Part shown: positions 5,630-9,058 of the stretch, one piece after another | Position numbering within the stretch: position 1 is the stretch's first letter | Layout: each line of letters starts with the position of its first letter | DNA from: Ignavibacteriales bacterium | Lineage (GTDB): Bacteria; Bacteroidota; Ignavibacteria; Ignavibacteriales; Ignavibacteriaceae | Reading direction: 5' to 3' | DNA: 9,058 nucleotides | Assembly (NCBI GenBank): GCA_027349615.1 | Contig: DAIEML010000085.1 | Coordinates: 1 to 9,058 of the forward strand | Made by a program: the position numbers and the translations under genes | Notes under the pieces: model-generated | Told to the model about the DNA's origin: nothing | The model's database searches: none | What the model saw: only the letters and a program-made list of their open reading frames with translations

Positions 5630-6702
5630 TAAAAGAACCAGAATTAGAAATTCATCCGCAAAACATTATTGAAGAAAATAAGAAACGCGAACATAAATAC
5701 AATTTGTATAAAGCAATTCTGCTCGATATCTTTTTTGTCTTCTATAGCATTCTCGTTGTTCAAAGGGCGATTTATTATAAATTCTTTTTAGACTTAAGAG
5801 AACTCCCATTTTCATGGAATGAAATAATTCTTTTATTCATAATCAGTGTTATTATTGGTGCGTCTTGGGCAATTTCAAGAACTTCACTTTCTTGTAAGTT
5901 ATTTGGAATTGCAAAAGAAAATAAAGCTACAAAATGGTCAGTTGAAATTTTCGCTTGGTTCCTTTTTGATATTACATTTATAGCAGGCTGGGTTGTTACA
6001 AAAATATCTATTGTTAGTTTGTTTAGCAGCGAAGGATTACAAGGTGCAGAAAGATTATTCAGCGCATTGTTTCATCCGCAGTTCGGAATTTTTGATGACG
6101 CACTTTTTGCAATGATTGAAACCATTTATATAGCGTTGGTTGCAACTTTAATTTCAATTCCGCCTACGCTTCTCATCAGCTTTTTTACTGCAAGAAATTT
6201 GATGAAAGAAAATAAAATAAGTTTTGCAGTTTATTACGTGCTCAGAATAATTTTAAATTTTGTAAGATCAATCGAGCCGCTTATTTGGGCGATCATCTTT
6301 TCTGTGTGGGTTGGCATTGGACCGTTTGCCGGAATGATTGCATTGCTTGTGCATACAATTGCTTCAAATGCAAAGCTATATTCTGAAGCGATTGAAAGTA
6401 TTGAAGAAGGTCCGGTTGAGGCAATAACGGCAACCGGTGCAAATAAAGTTCAAGTTGTTTGGCATGCAGTAGTTCCACAAATTGTATTGCCGTTTCTGTC
6501 ATTTACAATTTATCGTTGGGATATAAATGTTAGAATGGCAACAATCATCGGTTTAGTTGGCGGCGGTGGAATTGGAACTATGCTGATGCAATATCAAGGA
6601 CTTGCACGTTGGCGTGAAGTCGGCTTAATCGTTTTGATGATTGCATTTGTTGTTTGGGTTATGGATTATATCAGTGCGAAAATTAGAGAAGCGATTTATT
6701 AA
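5626..6702 (+). CDS. phnE: Phosphonate-type ABC transporter permease PhnE, N-terminally extended
   Basis: This is the membrane channel subunit of the importer, 358 residues, against roughly 260-290 for typical PhnE. The C-terminal 200 residues are classic: ETIYIALVATL (165-175) opens the BPD-transporter inner-membrane domain, RSIEPLIWA (214-222), GIGPFAGMIAL (230-240), the coupling-helix EAA loop EAITATGANKVQVVWHAVVP (265-284) that contacts PhnC, then IYRWDINVRMATIIGLVGGGGIG (295-317), a PhnE hallmark. Ahead of this are about 90 extra residues: a charged cytoplasmic-looking stretch (1-28) and hydrophobic spans near 29-50 and 66-84 that standard PhnE lacks. The span at about 108-130 matches the usual first helix. 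Only one permease is encoded, so a homodimer is expected. The start overlaps the phnC stop (ATGA), which supports it. The extension is in frame with no sign of a frameshift. The convergent tetR stop lies 9 nt past its own. Confidence 0.94.
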   Translation: MIKEPELEIHPQNIIEENKKREHKYNLYKAILLDIFFVFYSILVVQRAIYYKFFLDLRELPFSWNEIILLFIISVIIGASWAISRTSLSCKLFGIAKENKATKWSVEIFAWFLFDITFIAGWVVTKISIVSLFSSEGLQGAERLFSALFHPQFGIFDDALFAMIETIYIALVATLISIPPTLLISFFTARNLMKENKISFAVYYVLRIILNFVRSIEPLIWAIIFSVWVGIGPFAGMIALLVHTIASNAKLYSEAIESIEEGPVEAITATGANKVQVVWHAVVPQIVLPFLSFTIYRWDINVRMATIIGLVGGGGIGTMLMQYQGLARWREVGLIVLMIAFVVWVMDYISAKIREAIY

Positions 6703-6725
6703 GATAAAATATTAGTTTAATAAAT
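6694..6725. terminator. Possible weak bidirectional terminator between phnE and tetR
   Basis: A perfect 9-bp inverted repeat (ATTTATTAA at 6694-6702, TTAATAAAT at 6717-6725) flanks 14 nt and contains the stop codons of both convergent genes. It is entirely A/T, so the hairpin would be weak. The T-rich flanks are compatible with, but do not prove, termination in either direction. Confidence 0.3.
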
Positions 6726-7278
6726 TACCTATATATTTCATTAAGATATCTTTCATCTCAATACTTTTTTGAGGATTGCTTAATGTTTGTATTCGTAAAC
6801 TCAAACTCAATCCCCAGCTTTTTAAAACTATAAAATTTGGCAGCAGCCCATCAATATTTTTATTCCCTGCTTTAATCAAAACTGCTTTGATTATTTCTTC
6901 TTCATCATTGAATAATTTTTTGATGAAGTTTAACTCGTTTTCAAATCCTTTATCATCCAGAGTTTTAACAAATGAATCAGCAATGAGTTTATATCTTTGA
7001 GAAATATTTTCCTTTGATTTGAAATACTCAAGGAAGCGTTCTTGCAAAGGGATTTCTTCTTTGGCAAAAATAATTTTAACTTCTTCTAAGAATTGTGAAC
7101 CCTCATAATCAAGAACTGAAAAGAAAAGATCTTCTTTGGATTTGAAGTAGCCGTAAATTGTAGCTTTGCCTATTCTCAAGTCGCGGGCAATTTCATTTAA
7201 AGTAGTTTTATTAACTCCATGCTTATCAAAGCGTTTTACTGCTGCTTTAATTATCTGAAGCTTTCTTTCCTTTTCCAA
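6712..7278 (-). CDS. TetR/AcrR-family transcriptional regulator (TTG start)
   Basis: This is a one-component DNA-binding regulator of 188 residues, a usual size for TetR proteins. The N-terminal domain (about 4-50) shows the family pattern: I-I-K-A-A-V-K-R-F-D-K-H-G, then T-T-L-N-E-I-A-R-D-L, and the recognition-helix block G-K-A-T-I-Y-G-Y-F-K-S-K-E-D-L-F (37-52). The remainder is an all-helical ligand/dimerisation domain with no recognisable subfamily, so its inducer is unknown. The start is inferred as TTG: only three sense codons (GAA ATT GAA) separate it from an upstream in-frame TGA, no ATG occurs before residue 175, and the TetR domain begins immediately. No clear Shine-Dalgarno site. 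It lies 95 nt downstream of the PIG-L deacetylase gene on the same strand and converges on phnE. It could regulate itself, the deacetylase gene or the transporter; the sequence does not decide. Confidence 0.9.
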   Translation of the reverse strand: MEKERKLQIIKAAVKRFDKHGVNKTTLNEIARDLRIGKATIYGYFKSKEDLFFSVLDYEGSQFLEEVKIIFAKEEIPLQERFLEYFKSKENISQRYKLIADSFVKTLDDKGFENELNFIKKLFNDEEEIIKAVLIKAGNKNIDGLLPNFIVLKSWGLSLSLRIQTLSNPQKSIEMKDILMKYIGNLLN

Positions 7279-7326
7279 TTCAATTTCTCAAAATTTCTTA
7301 AGCGAAAAATAGTAATTAAAAATCGT

Positions 7327-7340
7327 ATTGGAAAACCAAT
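7327..7340. promoter_or_regulatory. Inverted repeat in the tetR leader: possible operator or weak terminator
   Basis: ATTGG-AAAA-CCAAT is a perfect 5-bp inverted repeat about 50 nt upstream of the TetR start. It runs on into the 8-bp palindrome CCAATTGG (7336-7343). Many TetR proteins bind a palindrome in their own promoter, so this is a candidate operator. Read on the minus strand it is also a small hairpin followed by ACGATTTTTAATT, which could be a weak terminator after the deacetylase gene. Confidence 0.25.
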
Positions 7341-7373
7341 TGGACCAAATAAGATATTTAAAAAATATTTATT

Positions 7374-9058
7374 TCAATTGAAGGACTTTACTGCTTTGCC
7401 AGCAGAAATTAAATTAATAAAAAGCCTGTATGCGCCTGGAACTCCAGCCGGAAGTTCTCTGAACCAAACGTAACCGGTGTAAATAAAAATTCCTTTGCCA
7501 TATTGAGTATAAATTAAACCGCCAGGCAGAGGATCTTCTCCGGGATCGTGGCAAGCAATAAGAGTTTTGTAATGTTGATCCCAGCTATCTGCAAAATAAA
7601 TTCCGCGCTCTTGAATCCATCCGTCAAAATCTTTGTCGGTAATTTTATTCGGGAAGTTTAACAAAGGACTTTCAGAATCAATGACCGAAACTTTTGAAGT
7701 TTCATCAGTTACTCTTTTGTTTGCAATGTGAAATGGATATGGACCAATTTTGTCAGTAACTAAATCAAAATTTTTATTGTATTGAACAACCAGCGTTCCG
7801 CCATTCTTCACATAATCAAGAAGCTTCGGCTGTTCATAAATCATTTCCGGTTTAGTATTGTAAACTCGAACGCCAGTAATTATAGCATCATATTTTGATA
7901 AATTTCCATTTGTAATATCTTTATCAGTTAACATTGTTACGTTATAACCCAGTTCCTCAAGATCTTTTGGAACATCATCTCCCGGACCCATTATATATCC
8001 AATATTATTTACGACTTTTTTGACATCAAGTCTTATCAATTTAGTTTCAGCTTTTGGAAATAAAGTCTGAACTGGAATATGAGAATAATTTAGAGTAATC
8101 ATTCCATCATTTATAATTTTATTCCCAACTTCAACTTGCGCCGTCAATTCTTCATCGGAGCTATTTGCCGGCGGCTTTACTAAAAATGAAACCGGCAATT
8201 CATCATGTTTGTGAATAAGAGTGAAATCTTTTTGTTGAGTTTCTACAATCCAATCTTTTGGCACATTAAGTTTTACAATTCCGGAAACATTATCTTCGTT
8301 AGCGATCAAATTTAGATTAACTTGTCTAGCACTGTCATTTGGAAAAAGATATTCTTCATTTTCAATATTAACAGCAACCGGAGGAACAATAACAAATCGC
8401 CTAAATTCCTGCCCAGCAACCGGATCAGTCCATTTATAATTTACCGGAATTGTGAATTCGAGATTTTGACCATTTATTGAAACATCAAAAATTGTTTTTA
8501 GCGGAGGATCGTTTTCAGCTTTGCCGATAAGCTGCTGATCATTTATTGTATAATCACCAATAGTAGGTTTATTCACTAACCAATAAGGCTGGGAATAAGA
8601 TTCATCCTCAGGAATTTTTAAATCGGACGTAATACTTACAAGCTTTTCATTTTCTAATTTGGTACTAAAACTGCTTTGATTTGTTTGAAAAGTTGTTTCA
8701 GCATTTTGCAAGACGAATGGTAGATTTGAACGATTAATTATTTCTGATGTAACTTTTATATTTTGTCCTGGAACTGCTGAGTAATCGCTAGCATTTGATT
8801 CAATGAACATTCCAGCACAAGATCTGATAACATTTGCCAATTCTTTTTTCTTAAGAGGAATCCAATAATCATCATTAAGATTATCCATTTCTTTATAAGC
8901 TTTTAACAAAATTGGAATTATATCAGCCGGATGTTCCGCATTAAATTTTTTATCGGCTTCAGAAACGGTGATAATAAAGTCGCGAAAATCCGAAGCCACG
9001 GTTTCCAAAGCCAGATAGAAATTTTTTTTCCAGACAGGCTGCGGTTCATTAAAAATAA
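7374..9058 (-). CDS. PIG-L (LmbE-like) family deacetylase, C-terminal part; 5' end beyond the window
   Basis: The frame stays open to the right edge (560 residues visible); a TTG at 9006-9008 is internal, since conserved-looking sequence (Q-P-V-W-K-K-N-F-Y-L-A) continues upstream of it. It resembles the non-catalytic part of large, roughly 800-residue PIG-L deacetylases common in Bacteroidota relatives. Residues below count from codon 9008. About 25-75 is helical (L-L-K-A-Y-K-E ... I-R-S-C-A-G-M-F-I-E). About 78-320 is beta-rich, with Ig-like NEW3-type sections, including V-P-G-Q-N-I-K-V-T-S-E-I-I-N-R-S (79-94), YKWTDPVAGQEFR (191-203) and IVPPV (207-211). About 325-535 is an amidotransferase/ThuA-like domain: IGYIMGPGDDVP (336-347), YDAIITGVRVYN (373-384), NGGTLVVQYN (402-411), GPYPFHI (422-428), DFDGWIQERGIYF (460-472) and FRELPAGVPGAYRLFINLIS (517-536). 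The zinc-dependent N-deacetylase domain, which in the family removes acetyl groups from GlcNAc-type substrates, would be upstream and is not seen. No Cys-His-Glu triad is evident, so the last domain is probably structural or binding. Confidence 0.85.
   Translation of the reverse strand, partial: IFNEPQPVWKKNFYLALETVASDFRDFIITVSEADKKFNAEHPADIIPILLKAYKEMDNLNDDYWIPLKKKELANVIRSCAGMFIESNASDYSAVPGQNIKVTSEIINRSNLPFVLQNAETTFQTNQSSFSTKLENEKLVSITSDLKIPEDESYSQPYWLVNKPTIGDYTINDQQLIGKAENDPPLKTIFDVSINGQNLEFTIPVNYKWTDPVAGQEFRRFVIVPPVAVNIENEEYLFPNDSARQVNLNLIANEDNVSGIVKLNVPKDWIVETQQKDFTLIHKHDELPVSFLVKPPANSSDEELTAQVEVGNKIINDGMITLNYSHIPVQTLFPKAETKLIRLDVKKVVNNIGYIMGPGDDVPKDLEELGYNVTMLTDKDITNGNLSKYDAIITGVRVYNTKPEMIYEQPKLLDYVKNGGTLVVQYNKNFDLVTDKIGPYPFHIANKRVTDETSKVSVIDSESPLLNFPNKITDKDFDGWIQERGIYFADSWDQHYKTLIACHDPGEDPLPGGLIYTQYGKGIFIYTGYVWFRELPAGVPGAYRLFINLISAGKAVKSFN

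Noticed and set aside
6293..6502. Minus-strand open frame opposite phnE
   Set aside because: Overlaps the conserved permease core; no start signal or recognisable domain.
6776..7000. Plus-strand open frame opposite tetR
   Set aside because: Antisense to the TetR coding sequence, with no ribosome binding site and no protein-like motif.
7219..7473. Plus-strand open frame spanning the tetR start and deacetylase end
   Set aside because: Crosses two genes on the other strand, is Lys/Phe-rich from AT-rich DNA, and lacks a start signal.
9006..9008. TTG as the true start of the PIG-L-family gene
   Set aside because: The same frame stays open to the window edge with protein-like sequence and the expected catalytic domain is missing, so the gene is cut by the window and does not start there.
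1..9058. Mobile element, phage, CRISPR or defence system
   Set aside because: No transposase, integrase, terminal repeats, direct-repeat array, tRNA or toxin/nuclease-like gene was seen; the genes are recognisable housekeeping, transport or enzyme families.

Overview
The window looks like an ordinary chromosomal segment from a low-GC, Gram-negative bacterium. A placement near the Bacteroidota/Chlorobiota-Ignavibacteria group is my best guess. It rests on the strongly AT-rich intergenic DNA, mostly poor Shine-Dalgarno sites, and two protein types that I associate with that group: the multidomain PIG-L deacetylase and the 'MVQGHT' variety of DUF1624 membrane protein. No rRNA or other lineage marker is present, so this is inference. 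I saw no insertion sequence, phage gene, CRISPR array, tRNA or rRNA.

Layout, left to right. (1) Positions 1-703 hold a chaperone pair. The last 46 residues of DnaK are followed by a strong intrinsic terminator, then a complete Hsp20 small heat-shock gene with its own good ribosome binding site and its own terminator. (2) Positions 812-3042 carry two plus-strand genes: a DUF1624 (heparan-alpha-glucosaminide N-acetyltransferase-like) membrane protein and ruvB, the Holliday-junction branch-migration motor, which starts at TTG. (3) Positions 3071-3541 (minus) encode a divergent DUF2383/PA2169-type four-helix-bundle protein. A 357-396 base gene-free region separates it from the next operon. (4) Positions 3938-6702 (plus) form a tight phnD-phnC-phnE operon with junctions of 0 nt and a 4-nt overlap. 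It encodes a complete phosphonate/phosphite-type ABC importer: periplasmic binding protein, ATPase and permease. (5) Positions 6712-9058 (minus) hold a TetR-family regulator and, upstream of it, the C-terminal 560 residues of a large PIG-L/LmbE-family deacetylase whose catalytic N-terminus lies beyond the right edge.

The genes fall into independent units and not one large system. The best candidate for something worth pursuing is the phn locus. It is a transporter with no C-P bond-cleaving or phosphite-oxidising gene beside it, and its permease has about 90 extra N-terminal residues with two extra predicted membrane spans. Its upstream region carries two identical TGTAATT heptamers 11 bp apart, flanked by two looser TGT-T copies, with the same geometry as a PhoB (Pho) box. 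The divergent DUF2383 gene and the convergent TetR gene are its immediate neighbours. I did not find convincing evidence of a wholly new system.
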